A stretch of 26,435 nt of DNA from CAZSWS01 sp964610765 (GCA_964610765.1 CAZSWS010000036.1:1-26435); one strand, 5' to 3'; numbered from the stretch's first letter, positions 16,088-24,076 are shown. Made by a program: numbers and translations. The notes: generated by a model not told the origin, from the sequence alone.

Positions 16088-17086
16088 TTATTCTGCATAT
16101 ATTACTTCCAAAACAGTTTGTCCAACCGCTTGCAGTGTTGTTTTATCAATATTTTCCATCGTGTCGTTTATCGTATGCCAATAATGAGCAAATCCATTAT
16201 CGCTGTCCGGGTCGGTATTAACAATATTGGCAGAAGGAATGCGGCGAATGGTGTTTACGTATAAGTGATCGTCAACGATTAATCCGCTCTGGCGCATCTT
16301 GAAATAATTTTGATAGCCTAGCTTAGTAGCGGTATTCCATATTTTTTCCACAATAGGAGCTGCATACTTCATCGAGAAGTATTCCTTGTAGAATACGGCT
16401 CCTTTAGAGCCTACCATATCCAGCAAAATACCGTATTTTGCTTGGTAATTCTTTATATGCGGGTTTTTAGACCAATATTGAGAACCTAAACACCAGGTAT
16501 CTTCTTTGTAGTCTTGGACAAAGGTAGGAATACCATAATCTTCTGCATCAAAGAATATGATGTCCACTCCATACGTTAACGGCGTTTGTTGCAATTGTCG
16601 GGCAATTTCCAGCAAAACACCTACTCCGCTGGCTCCATCGTCAACACCCAGAATGGGTGTGTGGTGATTTGCTTCGTCCGGATCTTCGTCTGCATAGGGG
16701 CGAGAGTCCCAATGAGCAAAGAGAAGAATCCTGTTTTTGTTATCGGAGTCATACGAGCCAATAATATTACGAGCTTGAAGTTTGGTGCCGTCATAAGCAG
16801 TTAAGATAGCTTCCTGTTCATACACTTTGGCGCCAAACTGTTTTAACTGAGCTGATAAATAGTCTCCACAGCGTTTATGTGCTTCCGTATTAGGTACTCT
16901 CGGTCCAAAACTCGCCTGTGTCTCTATATAGCTATAAGCACTATCGGCATTGAAGTCAGGAGATGCTTTTTCGTAAGAAGAAGTAGCGCTCTTTACCTCA
17001 TTTACTCCATTCCTGGTTTTCTGTCCGCAGGAGAGCAGTGAGAATAAAAGCATACTTGAATAAAGAAACAATGTTTTAATGTTCAT
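16088..17086 (-). CDS. M28-fold lipoprotein, probable glutaminyl-peptide cyclotransferase
   Basis: A 332-residue lipoprotein (lipobox LLSC, Cys20) with the M28 zinc-peptidase fold. Landmarks are LFAHWDSRPYADEDP (122-136), NHHTPILGVDDGASGVGVLLE (140-160), IIFFDAEDYG (176-185) and HYWHTINDTMENI (301-313). The probable single-zinc set is one Asp of GVDDGASG, Glu182 and His304, as in animal-type glutaminyl cyclases. NHHTP followed by GxDDGASG and a DAEDYG motif fit the cyclases of oral and gut Bacteroidetes better than aminopeptidases. Such enzymes turn N-terminal Gln into pyroglutamate on exported proteins, whose signal-peptide cleavage often leaves Gln first. In this window the fucosidase and the protein at 25382 (AEA then QF) would both be natural substrates. 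An aminopeptidase remains possible. It sits 13 nt after the dipeptidase fusion gene and 6 nt before sufE. Confidence 0.82.
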   Translation of the reverse strand: MNIKTLFLYSSMLLFSLLSCGQKTRNGVNEVKSATSSYEKASPDFNADSAYSYIETQASFGPRVPNTEAHKRCGDYLSAQLKQFGAKVYEQEAILTAYDGTKLQARNIIGSYDSDNKNRILLFAHWDSRPYADEDPDEANHHTPILGVDDGASGVGVLLEIARQLQQTPLTYGVDIIFFDAEDYGIPTFVQDYKEDTWCLGSQYWSKNPHIKNYQAKYGILLDMVGSKGAVFYKEYFSMKYAAPIVEKIWNTATKLGYQNYFKMRQSGLIVDDHLYVNTIRRIPSANIVNTDPDSDNGFAHYWHTINDTMENIDKTTLQAVGQTVLEVIYAE

Positions 17087-17099
17087 TTTAATGAGATTT

Positions 17100-18851
17100 T
17101 TAGCCTAAACGAACTACGTCCATTACACGAAGGAGGTTGCCTCCCCATAGCTTACGTAGGCTTTCTTCGTTCCACCCGGCTTGTAATAAACGAGTTGTGA
17201 TATGTATTAATTCATTGGCTGATCGGCAGCCAATCAGTTCGCCATCGCCGTCAAAATCAGACCCAATACCTACATAATCAATTCCGACTAAGTCGACAAC
17301 GTGTTGTATATGTCGAATTGCATCACTCAGGGAAGCTTTTTCTCCGTCGGTATTTATGAAGTATTTATACAGGCAGATTTGAACGACTCCACCCACTGAG
17401 GCAATGGCACGAATCTGGTCGTCCGTTAAGTTGCGTGGATGGTCGGCCAAAGAACGAACAGAGGAATGAGAGGCTATAAATGGATGTCGGCTATGTTTTA
17501 ACACATCATTGAAGGTAGTTTTAGCAGCATGAGAAATGTCAATCATTACGCCTAGTCGATTCATCTCTTGTACAACTTCCTTGCCGAAGGGGCTCAAACC
17601 GCCCCATTCTTGAGCACCTTTAGCCGAGTCGCAAATGTCATTCGCCCCATTATGACAAAGAGTGATGTAAGAAACCCCCATCTCTTTAAATCGCTCAATA
17701 TTTGTTAAGTCTTTTCCCAGCGCATAACCATTTTCTACGCCAAGTAGCAATGCTTTCTTGCCGGCTTGTTTCAATGTGAATAGCTCTTCAGAAGAAGTGG
17801 CTAGCCCTACACGATTCGGATGAAGCTGTACTTGTCTTTTAACTTCATTCAGTCTGTTAATCGCAAAGTCAGTAGCTAGCTTTAGTGACTTATCATCTCT
17901 GGGTCCTTGTGGGACATAAGCTACCATAAATACAGCATCCAGCAGACCTTCTTCCATGTAAGGCAGATTGACTTTTCCCCCTTCTTTTCGACCTAAGTCA
18001 AACGAACCGGTGAAAATCATGGGAGTATCTGTATGTGAGTCTATCGTTATAATTCGTTGATGTAACGCTTTTGTCTCTTTATATAGAGACGCTTCAGTAA
18101 TGTGCCGGCGAAATATAGCCAACATGTCTTCCTGATTGTCGGCTGCCGGTATTTCCGGATGCCATTGGACTCCCATTAAGGGATATTCCGGATGTTCTAT
18201 CGCTTCGTTAATTCCATCTGATGCTTTGGCTGTTTCAATAAACTCAGGAGCAACTTCCTTTACAGCCTGGTGGTGGATGGAGTTTACGTATATCTCTTTA
18301 CTACCATTGAATATGGCAGATAAACGGGACGTTTCAGCCGTTAGTTGAACGGAGTGAGTGGGCTGATTCTTAGGGAAACGCTGCGAATGACGAAGCAGTG
18401 GAGTAGTTGATTGGGCATATATGTCCTGATATAAACTTCCTCCCATAGCAACATTCATGAGTTGATGTCCACGGCAAATTCCCAAAATAGGAAGTCCTCG
18501 GTTAAGAGCTAATCTAAATAAATAAAAATCATAGGTATCTCTTGTCGAGTCTCCTTCATCTAGTGTGGGAATGGGCTCTTCGTTAAAAAAAAGAGGATTG
18601 ATATCGCCTCCACCAGACAATATCAATCCATCAATTTTTGCTACAATATGGGCTAATGCATCTACATCAGCCATTACAGGTATCAATAATGGAACGCCGC
18701 CGGCTTTTAATACCGACTGGAAATAAGGCTCTGCAATGCATGATAACCCTTCTTTCCGATTAGCTGAAATTCCAATTACCGGACGCTCCTGATGCTGTTT
18801 TACAGATAACTGGTCTGCTCTTTCAAATAATGTTTTATAATCTGAGTGCAC
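17100..18851 (-). CDS. Fusion of class-I amidotransferase (peptidase C26) and M19 membrane-type dipeptidase
   Basis: A 583-residue two-domain protein. Residues 22-250 are a gamma-glutamyl hydrolase/PuuD-type amidotransferase, with the nucleophile Cys126 in GICRGHQLMN and His231/Glu233 in GVQWHPE. Residues 262-583 are a renal-dipeptidase-type M19 metallopeptidase with a full metal set: His273 and Asp275 in DSHTDTP, Glu373 in GVENG, His441 in IDISHAA, His462 in ASHSS and Asp532 in GSDFDG. Both halves therefore look active. There is no signal peptide, so it should be cytosolic. The chemistry suggests removal of a gamma-glutamyl group and then cleavage of the remaining dipeptide; the real substrate is unknown. 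The only start upstream of the first domain is a GTG at 18851, 16 nt after gyrB, with AGAAAG directly before it, so the N-terminus is less certain than the rest. It is probably co-transcribed with gyrB. Confidence 0.9.
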   Translation of the reverse strand: MHSDYKTLFERADQLSVKQHQERPVIGISANRKEGLSCIAEPYFQSVLKAGGVPLLIPVMADVDALAHIVAKIDGLILSGGGDINPLFFNEEPIPTLDEGDSTRDTYDFYLFRLALNRGLPILGICRGHQLMNVAMGGSLYQDIYAQSTTPLLRHSQRFPKNQPTHSVQLTAETSRLSAIFNGSKEIYVNSIHHQAVKEVAPEFIETAKASDGINEAIEHPEYPLMGVQWHPEIPAADNQEDMLAIFRRHITEASLYKETKALHQRIITIDSHTDTPMIFTGSFDLGRKEGGKVNLPYMEEGLLDAVFMVAYVPQGPRDDKSLKLATDFAINRLNEVKRQVQLHPNRVGLATSSEELFTLKQAGKKALLLGVENGYALGKDLTNIERFKEMGVSYITLCHNGANDICDSAKGAQEWGGLSPFGKEVVQEMNRLGVMIDISHAAKTTFNDVLKHSRHPFIASHSSVRSLADHPRNLTDDQIRAIASVGGVVQICLYKYFINTDGEKASLSDAIRHIQHVVDLVGIDYVGIGSDFDGDGELIGCRSANELIHITTRLLQAGWNEESLRKLWGGNLLRVMDVVRLG

Positions 18852-18867
18852 CTTTCTGTTTAGTTAG

Positions 18868-20823
18868 TTATGCATCAATGTGTGCATAAGTCGCATTTTC
18901 TTCAATAAACTCACGGCGTGGAGCAACTTCTTCACCCATTAGCATGGAGAAGGTTGCATCGGCTTCTACTGCATTGTCCAGCGTAATCTGTTTCAATGTG
19001 CGATTCTCCGGATTCATCGTTGTGTCCCATAATTGATGGTCGTTCATTTCTCCCAACCCTTTATATCGCTGCGTATGAACTTGGCTTTCATTTCCATCCG
19101 CGTATTTTAATATAAACTGTTGGCGTTGTTGTTCTGTCCAGCAATACTCTTCTATTTTACCTTTTTTCATCAGATACAATGGTGGTGTCGCTAGATAAAC
19201 ATAGCCATTTTCTATCAGGGCACGCATTCTGCGGAAGAAGAAGGTGAGAATCAAGGTGGCGATATGGCTTCCGTCCACGTCAGCATCCGTCATGATAATC
19301 ACTTTATGATACCTCAATTTGCTTAGATTAAGCTCTTTGGGGTCTTCTTCGGTTCCGATGGTAACACCCATCGCACGGTATATATTTTGAATTTCTTCAC
19401 TCTCGAATATCTTGTGCTCCATGGCTTTTTCCACATTCAGAATCTTACCTCTCAGTGGAAGAATCGCTTGAAACATGCGGTCGCGACCTTGTTTGGCTGT
19501 ACCCCCGGCCGAATCCCCTTCGACTAAGAACAGTTCGCAGATAGCAGCATCCTTAGACGAGCAGTCAGCTAGCTTTCCGGGCAATCCTCCTCCGGTTAGT
19601 GGTGATTTGCGTTGCACTAGTTCACGTGCCTTGCGAGCCGCTTGGCGAGCTGTTGCAGCAAGGATAACTTTATCTACAATTACTTTCGCTTCTTTGGGGT
19701 GTTCTTCTAGATAATTGCCTAGGGCTTCTCCTACGGCCATGTCTACAGCTCCCATTACCTCCGTGTTGCCCAATTTTGTTTTGGTTTGTCCCTCAAATTG
19801 AGGTTCGGCTACTTTGATAGAAATCACAGCAGTCAATCCTTCGCGGAAGTCATCTCCCTGAATCTCCACTTTAGCTTTCTCTAAGAGCTTGGAGTCTTCT
19901 GCATATTTTTTTAGCGTCCGGGTCAGTCCTCTTCTAAAACCTGATAAGTGAGTTCCGCCCTCTATGGTGTTAATGTCATTCACGTAAGAATAAACATTTT
20001 CATTGTACGACGTATTGTAAGTCATGGCTACCTCTACGGGTATTCCTTGCTTTTCAGTAACGATATGGATTACATCACCAATCAGCTTCTCTTTGGCGCG
20101 GTCTACGTATCGAACAAACTCTTTCAATCCTTCTTCTGATAAGAATAGTTCAGTTTTGTAGGTGCCATCTTCATTTTTGACGCGTTCGTCAGTTAGGCGT
20201 AATTCGATGCCGGCATTTAGGAAAGCCAATTCACGCAAACGTCTGGCTAGGATCTCATATTTATATTCTGTAACGGCAAAGATGCTGGCATCCGGTTTGA
20301 AAGTGATGCGTGTGCCGGTTTGTGTGCTTTCTCCGGTCACTTCGATTCCACGGAGTGGTTTTCCTTCCGAGTAGTCTTGCATGTAAACCTTTCCGTCACG
20401 AGATACTTCTGCTTTCAGATATGAAGATAATGCGTTCACGCAAGAAACACCTACGCCATGCAGTCCTCCGGATACTTTATAAGAATCCTTGTTGAATTTT
20501 CCCCCGGCATGCAATACGGTCAATACAACTTCTAAAGCCGATTTGCCTTCTTTCTCTAACACATCTACCGGAATACCTCGGCCGTCATCGGTCACGGAAA
20601 TTCCGTTGTCTTCAGTTATGACTACATCAATATGCTCGCAATATCCGGCTAAAGCCTCGTCTATAGAGTTGTCAACAACTTCATAAACTAAATGATGAAG
20701 TCCTTTTTCACTAATATCACCAATATACATGGCCGGACGCTTGCGTACAGCTTCCAGACCCTCTAATACTTGAATACTATCCGCTGAATAATCACCATTG
20801 GTATTCTTCAATTCTTCGCTCAT
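18868..20823 (-). CDS. gyrB: DNA gyrase subunit B
   Basis: The ATPase subunit of gyrase, 651 residues, the short form lacking the insert of the roughly 800-residue E. coli type. The GHKL ATPase domain shows EVVDNSIDEALAG (48-60, with catalytic Glu48 and Asn52), DDGRGIPV (79-86) and GGLHGVGVSCVNAL. The TOPRIM domain has the acidic LFLVEGDSAGGTAKQGRDR and the metal-binding MTDADVDGSH, and QRYKGLGEMN closes the protein. The EGDSAGG sequence is wild-type-like in the region where coumarin- and quinolone-associated changes occur. It heads a minus-strand run with the amidotransferase-dipeptidase, M28 lipoprotein and sufE genes. Its promoter lies about 54 nt upstream. Confidence 0.97.
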   Translation of the reverse strand: MSEELKNTNGDYSADSIQVLEGLEAVRKRPAMYIGDISEKGLHHLVYEVVDNSIDEALAGYCEHIDVVITEDNGISVTDDGRGIPVDVLEKEGKSALEVVLTVLHAGGKFNKDSYKVSGGLHGVGVSCVNALSSYLKAEVSRDGKVYMQDYSEGKPLRGIEVTGESTQTGTRITFKPDASIFAVTEYKYEILARRLRELAFLNAGIELRLTDERVKNEDGTYKTELFLSEEGLKEFVRYVDRAKEKLIGDVIHIVTEKQGIPVEVAMTYNTSYNENVYSYVNDINTIEGGTHLSGFRRGLTRTLKKYAEDSKLLEKAKVEIQGDDFREGLTAVISIKVAEPQFEGQTKTKLGNTEVMGAVDMAVGEALGNYLEEHPKEAKVIVDKVILAATARQAARKARELVQRKSPLTGGGLPGKLADCSSKDAAICELFLVEGDSAGGTAKQGRDRMFQAILPLRGKILNVEKAMEHKIFESEEIQNIYRAMGVTIGTEEDPKELNLSKLRYHKVIIMTDADVDGSHIATLILTFFFRRMRALIENGYVYLATPPLYLMKKGKIEEYCWTEQQRQQFILKYADGNESQVHTQRYKGLGEMNDHQLWDTTMNPENRTLKQITLDNAVEADATFSMLMGEEVAPRREFIEENATYAHIDA

Positions 20824-20876
20824 TTATATATATTCCTATTTTAAATTATTCGAATTCAATTGTCTGTAAAAACAAA

Positions 20877-20884
20877 CAAATATA
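20877..20884 (-). promoter_or_regulatory. Promoter -7 element for the gyrB run
   Basis: The minus strand reads TATATTTG, an exact TAnnTTTG, 53 nt before the gyrB ATG. This leaves an A/T-rich leader of about 45 nt. No -33 TTTG is evident. Confidence 0.6.
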
Positions 20885-20956
20885 CGAAAAAATATCCACT
20901 TTTACACTATACCGTAAAGGCAAAAAACGCTAATAATCAAGCTGAATATTAACAAT

Positions 20957-21006
20957 AAACAAAAAGCGAGGAGGGTCGGAATTAGTTTATTTCCGACCCT
21001 CCTCGC
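20957..21006 (-). terminator. Strong intrinsic terminator after the tRNA-Glu/rpsT unit
   Basis: A perfect 16-bp stem, left arm 20966-20981 and right arm 20991-21006, with a 9-nt loop. On the minus strand it is followed at once by TTTTTGTTT. It starts 4 nt past the tRNA-Glu 3' end, so the processed tRNA end lies almost on the hairpin. Confidence 0.92.
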
Positions 21007-21010
21007 GAAG

Positions 21011-21082
21011 TAGCCCGTAGGGGAATCGAACCCCTCTTTCAAGAATGAAAATCTTGCGTCCTAACCGATAGACGAACAGGCC
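21011..21082 (-). tRNA. tRNA-Glu (anticodon UUC), distal copy
   Basis: A 72-nt cloverleaf on the minus strand starting GGCCTGT and ending ACGGGCTA. The anticodon loop TTTTCAT between CAAGA and TCTTG gives UUC, so it reads GAA/GAG. The T arm is GGGGTTCGATTCCCC. CCA is not encoded, and the first acceptor pair is G-U. It is identical over all 72 nt to the copy at 21423. It lies only 9 nt after the rpsT terminator hairpin, leaving no room for its own promoter. Confidence 0.96.
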
Positions 21083-21091
21083 TTGGTTATC

Positions 21092-21123
21092 AAAAAAGCC
21101 GAGCTTCAAGGAGTTCGGCTTTT
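21092..21123 (-). terminator. Hairpin with T-run after rpsT, ahead of the distal tRNA-Glu
   Basis: On the minus strand AAAAGCCGA (arm 21115-21123) pairs with TCGGCTTTT (arm 21094-21102) and is followed by more T. It begins 22 nt after the rpsT stop and ends 9 nt before the tRNA. It looks like an intrinsic terminator but must let enough transcription through to make the tRNA, or serve as a processing site. Confidence 0.7.
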
Positions 21124-21145
21124 CAGTATATTCGAAAAACCCTTA

Positions 21146-21400
21146 TTAAGACAGGCTGTTTACGTGCTTAGCCAGCTTGGATTTTAGGTTGTTTGCTTTG
21201 TTTTTGTGGATAACATTGTTTTTTGCAAGTTTATCCAGCATAGAACATACCTTTGGATACATCTCTACAGCTGTTGCTTTTTCTTCCGTCTTACGCAGAT
21301 TTCGAACGGCATTTCTAGTTGTTTTGCCATAGTAACGGTTGCGTAGACGTCTTGCGTTAGCTTGACGTATTCTTTTGAGTGCTGATTTATGATTTGCCAT
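21146..21400 (-). CDS. rpsT: 30S ribosomal protein S20
   Basis: An 84-residue, strongly basic, all-helical protein that binds 16S rRNA in the body of the small subunit. The start MANHKSALKRIRQANARRLR and the KNKANNLKSKLAKHVNSL end are characteristic of S20, and the length is normal. It lies between two identical tRNA-Glu genes on the same strand. The upstream tRNA ends 22 nt before its ATG, so the mRNA is probably released by cleavage at that tRNA's 3' end. No separate promoter is visible in the 22 nt. Confidence 0.97.
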   Translation of the reverse strand: MANHKSALKRIRQANARRLRNRYYGKTTRNAVRNLRKTEEKATAVEMYPKVCSMLDKLAKNNVIHKNKANNLKSKLAKHVNSLS

Positions 21401-21422
21401 CTTTAATTAATTTTATTTATCG

Positions 21423-21494
21423 TAGCCCGTAGGGGAATCGAACCCCTCTTTCAAGAATGAAAATCTTGCGTCCTAACCGATAGACGAACAGGCC
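21423..21494 (-). tRNA. tRNA-Glu (anticodon UUC), promoter-proximal copy
   Basis: Identical over 72 nt to the copy at 21011, with the same UUC anticodon loop. It lies about 43 nt after a full promoter (21538-21567) and 22 nt before rpsT. A leader hairpin (21502-21530) stands directly ahead of its 5' end. Confidence 0.96.
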
Positions 21495-21501
21495 AATTGC
21501 G

Positions 21502-21530
21502 AATTAAGTAAGATTAGAAATCTCTTAATT
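21502..21530 (-). promoter_or_regulatory. Leader stem-loop ahead of tRNA-Glu/rpsT
   Basis: Twelve paired positions with a 2-nt bulge: AATTAAG plus AGATT (21502-21515) against AATCT plus CTTAATT (21519-21530), with a 3-nt loop. It begins within a few bases of the predicted transcription start, so the RNA would open with a hairpin. It could protect the 5' end or guide tRNA processing. Confidence 0.5.
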
Positions 21531-21537
21531 GCGAGCG

Positions 21538-21567
21538 CAAAGATAGACGTTTATACTATTTTTCCAA
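21538..21567 (-). promoter_or_regulatory. Promoter of tRNA-Glu/rpsT/tRNA-Glu
   Basis: On the minus strand a TTG (-33, 21565-21567) is followed after 19 nt by TATCTTTG (-7, 21538-21545). This is a full match to the Bacteroidetes consensus and suits a stable-RNA promoter. Confidence 0.75.
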
Positions 21568-21632
21568 AATATTTAGCAAAGAAATTAATCATAAAGCCAT
21601 TTTTAACAATAATCAATCTCTTTGCATATCTC

Positions 21633-22580
21633 CTATAGTGGGAACTCATCAAAGGCAAACAATTCGGTTGAGAGATAGCGTTCGCCCGTATCAGGTAGTA
21701 AAACAACGATATTCTTTTCTTTATACTTATTATCTAAAGCCAGGGATAAGGCCGCTGAGACGGCAGCTCCGGAAGAAACTCCGACTAAGAGACCTTCTGT
21801 TTCAGACAGCTCGCGACTAGCCTTTACGGCATCCCGATAAGCCACCGGAATGATTTGATCTATTACAGATGCATCATAATTGCCGGGAACGAATCCGGCG
21901 CCTATTCCTTGTATCTTATGTGCCCCTGGCGCGCCACCGGACAATACCGGCGAATCAGCCGGCTCAACCGCAATAACTTGAATAGCAGGATTGAGTTCTT
22001 TCAAACGTTTGCCAACACCGGAAATAGTTCCTCCGGTTCCAACACCTGCTACAAATACGTCAATCTTCCCTTCCGTATCTCTCCATATCTCTTCAGCCGT
22101 CGTATGATAGTGAATGGCTGAGTTTGCCGGGTTATTAAATTGTTGCAACATGATGGCATTGGGAGTTTCTTCTTTAAGTGACATGGCCTTAGCAATTGCA
22201 CCTTTCATTCCTTCGGCCCCTGGAGTCAAGACTAGTTGCGCGTTTAGTGCTCGCAGTAAGTTTTTTCGTTCGGCACTCATTGTCTCGGGCATGGTGAGTA
22301 TGAGTTTGTATCCTTTGCTTGCTGCCACAAAAGCCAGCCCTATGCCGGTGTTGCCACTTGTCGATTCTATAATCGTACCTCCGGGCTTCAATAATCCTTT
22401 GCTTTCAGCATCTTCAATCATGGCTAGTGCTACCCGATCTTTGGCACTGGCCAGTGGGTTGAAATATTCCAACTTGGCTATAAGGTGGGCAGCAATTTTT
22501 TTCTGTTTGCCATAAGAAACCAACTCCAACAAAGGAGTATTGCCTATTAAATCAGTTAGTTTTTTTGCGATTTTAGTCAT
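21633..22580 (-). CDS. cysK: Cysteine synthase A (O-acetylserine sulfhydrylase)
   Basis: A 315-residue PLP enzyme that makes cysteine from O-acetylserine and sulfide, the last step of cysteine synthesis. Lys47 in NPLASAKDRV should bind PLP. STSGNTGIGLAF (68-79) forms the substrate loop, GVGTGGTISGVGK the phosphate-binding loop, and VGVSSGAAVSAA and TGERYLSTELF complete the CysK pattern. The usual family text before the lysine is NPGSSVKDR; here it reads NPLASAKDR, a mild change. No serine acetyltransferase gene is adjacent. It has its own -7 box and ends just upstream of the tRNA-Glu promoter, with no clear terminator. Confidence 0.95.
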   Translation of the reverse strand: MTKIAKKLTDLIGNTPLLELVSYGKQKKIAAHLIAKLEYFNPLASAKDRVALAMIEDAESKGLLKPGGTIIESTSGNTGIGLAFVAASKGYKLILTMPETMSAERKNLLRALNAQLVLTPGAEGMKGAIAKAMSLKEETPNAIMLQQFNNPANSAIHYHTTAEEIWRDTEGKIDVFVAGVGTGGTISGVGKRLKELNPAIQVIAVEPADSPVLSGGAPGAHKIQGIGAGFVPGNYDASVIDQIIPVAYRDAVKASRELSETEGLLVGVSSGAAVSAALSLALDNKYKEKNIVVLLPDTGERYLSTELFAFDEFPL

Positions 22581-22610
22581 AATGATGCGCTTAGTTACTT
22601 GTTATAGATA

Positions 22611-22618
22611 CAAAAGTA
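22611..22618 (-). promoter_or_regulatory. Promoter -7 element for cysK
   Basis: The minus strand reads TACTTTTG, an exact TAnnTTTG, 30 nt before the cysK ATG. The -33 region is A/T-rich without a clear TTTG. Confidence 0.55.
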
Positions 22619-22639
22619 AGAGACTTTTCTCTTTCTAAG

Positions 22640-22670
22640 TATAAAATAAATGCTTTATTTTCAAAGCATT
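22640..22670 (-). terminator. Terminator after the NADH dehydrogenase gene
   Basis: AATGCTTT (22649-22656) and AAAGCATT (22663-22670) form an 8-bp stem with a 6-nt loop. On the minus strand it is followed by TATTTTAT. The stem is A/T-rich, so it may be leaky into cysK. Confidence 0.55.
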
Positions 22671-22718
22671 CAATGAATACTGTCGGATTGTGACTGCTTA
22701 AATACTTATAAATAGCCG

Positions 22719-24044
22719 TTATTTTCCGAAAAATTCTTTCTCTTGCTCTTCTTGTTCACGTACTTCTTTCGCTTTTCGGGCATAGACGATTAGGCGGAAA
22801 GACTGGTCATACGTGATGTAGTTCCATACCCAATTAAATAAGACTAATATTCTGTTTCGGATGCCCAATATGGAACGAAGGTGAACGGTCAGCCATACGA
22901 CCCAGGCTAAGAATCCGTGCATTTTCATCCCGCCTATTTCAGCAACAGCCTTGTTGCGTCCTATGGTAGCCATAGAGCCCAGGTCTTTATAGGTAAAAGA
23001 CTTCATTTCTTCACCTTTGCTTATGCGTATGAGGTTTTTAGCGAGTAAGTCTCCTTGCTGAATAGCCACCTGTGCCAGTTGAGGATGCCCATGGGGGAAA
23101 GCTTTATCAGTGGTTTGTAAACATTGGTCTCCTATGCAAAACACGTTTTCCATACCTTCTACACGATTAAAAGCATCTACTTTTATCCGTCTTCCACGTC
23201 CTATCAAAGAGGAGTCCAGATTGTCAATCGTTTCGGCACTGACACCGGAAACCCATATAAATGAGCGAGTCGGGATTTCCTCGCCTGACTCAAGAATTAC
23301 TTTTTGGTCTTTATAATCCACTACCTTACTATTCATGTGGATATTTACTCCCATCTTAGCTAAGGAAGCTTTTGCATTGATTGATGATTCGGGCGACATG
23401 CCGGCCAACAGCCTGTCACCGGCCTCTATCAAGTGGATGTGCAGCTTGCTGTTATCCATTTCAGGATAGTCTTTCGGGATGATAAAACGCTTCATTTCAG
23501 ACAATGCTCCGGCTATTTCCACACCGGTTGCTCCTCCACCTACGATAACGATGTTCAAGAGTTTTTGTCTTTCCTCTTCACTGCCGCAAACCGTAGAGCG
23601 TTCATAGTTTGCCAATAGAGCGTTACGAAGTCCCATGGCTTCCGAAACATTTTTCATCGGTATGGCTTCTTCTTCAAAGTTTTTGTTGCCAAAAAAGTTT
23701 GAGGTCGTACCCATAGCCATGATGAGATAATCGTAAGTTATTTCCCCGATAGATGTTTGTAGGATGTTTTTCTCCGGAATAATTCCGTAAGCTCTTCCTA
23801 AGCGGAAAAAGAAATTGGTGCGCTTTTGAAATATTTTACGAAAAGGGAAGGAAATAGAAGCGGGCTCCAGACCGGCCGAAGCTACTTGATAAATCAAAGG
23901 AAGAAATTGGTGATAATTGTTTTTATCCAATAAAACCACCTGATAACCGGACTTGCTGAGTCGGTTAGCTAACTTTAATCCTCCAAAACCTCCCCCAACG
24001 ATAACCACTCGTTTGTTTGCTGTATGCGGAATATTAAAATTCAT
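22719..24044 (-). CDS. ndh: Type II NADH dehydrogenase (NDH-2)
   Basis: A 441-residue membrane-bound flavoprotein that passes electrons from NADH to quinone without pumping ions. RVVIVGGGFGGLKLANRL (12-29) binds FAD, and NIVIVGGGATGVEIAGALSE near residue 172 binds NADH. YHQFLPLIYQVASAGLEP and CIGDQ are family signatures. The C-terminal part, with MHGFLAWVVWLTVHLRSILG, should anchor the enzyme to the membrane. The frame extends to a GTG at 24077, but that codon abuts the -7 promoter box and would lie at or before the transcription start. The ATG at 24044 places the dinucleotide-binding strand at the normal distance. It has its own promoter and terminator. Confidence 0.93.
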   Translation of the reverse strand: MNFNIPHTANKRVVIVGGGFGGLKLANRLSKSGYQVVLLDKNNYHQFLPLIYQVASAGLEPASISFPFRKIFQKRTNFFFRLGRAYGIIPEKNILQTSIGEITYDYLIMAMGTTSNFFGNKNFEEEAIPMKNVSEAMGLRNALLANYERSTVCGSEEERQKLLNIVIVGGGATGVEIAGALSEMKRFIIPKDYPEMDNSKLHIHLIEAGDRLLAGMSPESSINAKASLAKMGVNIHMNSKVVDYKDQKVILESGEEIPTRSFIWVSGVSAETIDNLDSSLIGRGRRIKVDAFNRVEGMENVFCIGDQCLQTTDKAFPHGHPQLAQVAIQQGDLLAKNLIRISKGEEMKSFTYKDLGSMATIGRNKAVAEIGGMKMHGFLAWVVWLTVHLRSILGIRNRILVLFNWVWNYITYDQSFRLIVYARKAKEVREQEEQEKEFFGK

Positions 24045-24076
24045 ATTTTTGATATTTACTGCTGTATAATTTCCCA

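Noticed and set aside
21011..21494. The two identical 72-nt stretches around rpsT as ends of an insertion element or att sites
   Set aside because: They are complete tRNA genes in the same orientation, and the segment between them holds only a core ribosomal gene with no integrase.
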